From the NCBI GenBank assembly GCA_007119345.1, contig SKPV01000177.1, positions 1 to 5,017 of the forward strand: a stretch of 5,017 bases of DNA. The letters run 5' to 3'. This document shows positions 4,917 to 5,017 of this stretch, piece by piece. The position numbers and the translations under genes were made by a program. Under the pieces are notes generated by a model. The model did no database searches. It saw nothing but the letters and a program-made list of their open reading frames with translations, and was not told the origin of the DNA. Position 1 is the stretch's first letter; the number at the start of each line of letters is the position of its first letter. The DNA comes from Halovivax sp. (GTDB lineage: Archaea > Halobacteriota > Halobacteria > Halobacteriales > Natrialbaceae).

Positions 4917-5017
4917 ACGCCGAAGGCGACCAGCGACGCTCACCGGGACGATCGACGCCGAACGCGATCAGCGTCGCTCAACGCGACCAGCGACGCCGAA
5001 GGCGATCAGCGACGCTC
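4917..5017. repeat. Cluster of degenerate 26-bp direct repeats with internal inverted repeat
   Basis: Unit A (4917-4942) and unit B (4955-4980) share the pattern acgccgaaNgcgaYcagcg followed by WcgctcA; unit C is a 12-bp fragment (4981-4992), and unit D (4993-5017) matches A closely and runs off the window. A 12-nt spacer lies between A and B; B, C and D are abutting. The 8-bp arms GCGTCGCT (4971-4978) and AGCGACGC (4989-4996) can form a hairpin. A weaker look-alike starts near 4894. This stretch lies beyond msrB, has no convincing gene, and may continue past the window. Confidence 0.75.

Noticed and set aside
4857..4943. 29-residue N-terminal extension of MsrB
   Set aside because: It is Arg-rich and unlike haloarchaeal acidic protein composition, and the MSQD ATG at 4856 gives a normal MsrB length with a TATA-like element at the right spacing.
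4917..5017. CRISPR array
   Set aside because: Units are degenerate and mostly abutting, with no regular unique spacers of 30-40 bp and no cas genes in view.
4968..5017. C-terminal end of a minus-strand gene (frame reading ASLIAFGVAGRVERR then stop)
   Set aside because: Only about 15 codons are visible, and they lie entirely within the repeat cluster, so the reading is probably incidental; more sequence to the right would be decisive.

Overview
The window looks like a piece of a haloarchaeal (salt-in, extremely halophilic archaeon) chromosome. It is very GC-rich, and its proteins are loaded with Asp and Glu and nearly free of Lys outside short cores. Clear Shine-Dalgarno sequences are mostly absent, as expected where leaderless transcripts are common. 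I cannot name the genus.

Left part (1-3158, + strand): four consecutive genes in one direction, probably one operon: a 5'-truncated gene (1-909), 937-1362, 1384-2106 and 2205-3158. None belongs to a family of known function that I can name. They share one design: a short helical or repeat core joined to long, low-complexity acidic tails. The first carries an alternating Leu/Asn/Asp strand-like motif that I recall from uncharacterised bacterial and archaeal proteins, followed by a nine-residue LLGKLSPRK tandem repeat. The second and third are adjacent paralogues with an uninterrupted glycine zipper (Gly at every fourth residue, seven and six times). The third also ends in a SAP/Rho-N-like helical segment. 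The fourth has a helical N-terminus, a 30-bp tandem repeat, Asp-Gly-rich repeats and a basic C-terminal tail. This is the part most likely to be an undescribed system. A self-assembling, possibly membrane- or surface-associated scaffold is an inference only.

Right part (3241-4856, - strand): three genes convergent with the first group: a six-helix YihY/BrkB-family membrane protein (4065-3241), a YwbE/DUF2196 small protein (4348-4142), and MsrB methionine-R-sulfoxide reductase (4856-4452) with all catalytic, resolving and zinc-binding cysteines. The last two have weak TATA-like elements about 26-27 nt before their start codons, which fits leaderless transcription.

Non-coding features: a nested pair of inverted repeats between the third and fourth acidic genes (2105-2174), GC hairpins in two other gaps, and a cluster of degenerate 26-bp direct repeats at the right edge (4917-5017) that runs off the window. 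No rRNA, tRNA, insertion sequence or CRISPR array is visible.
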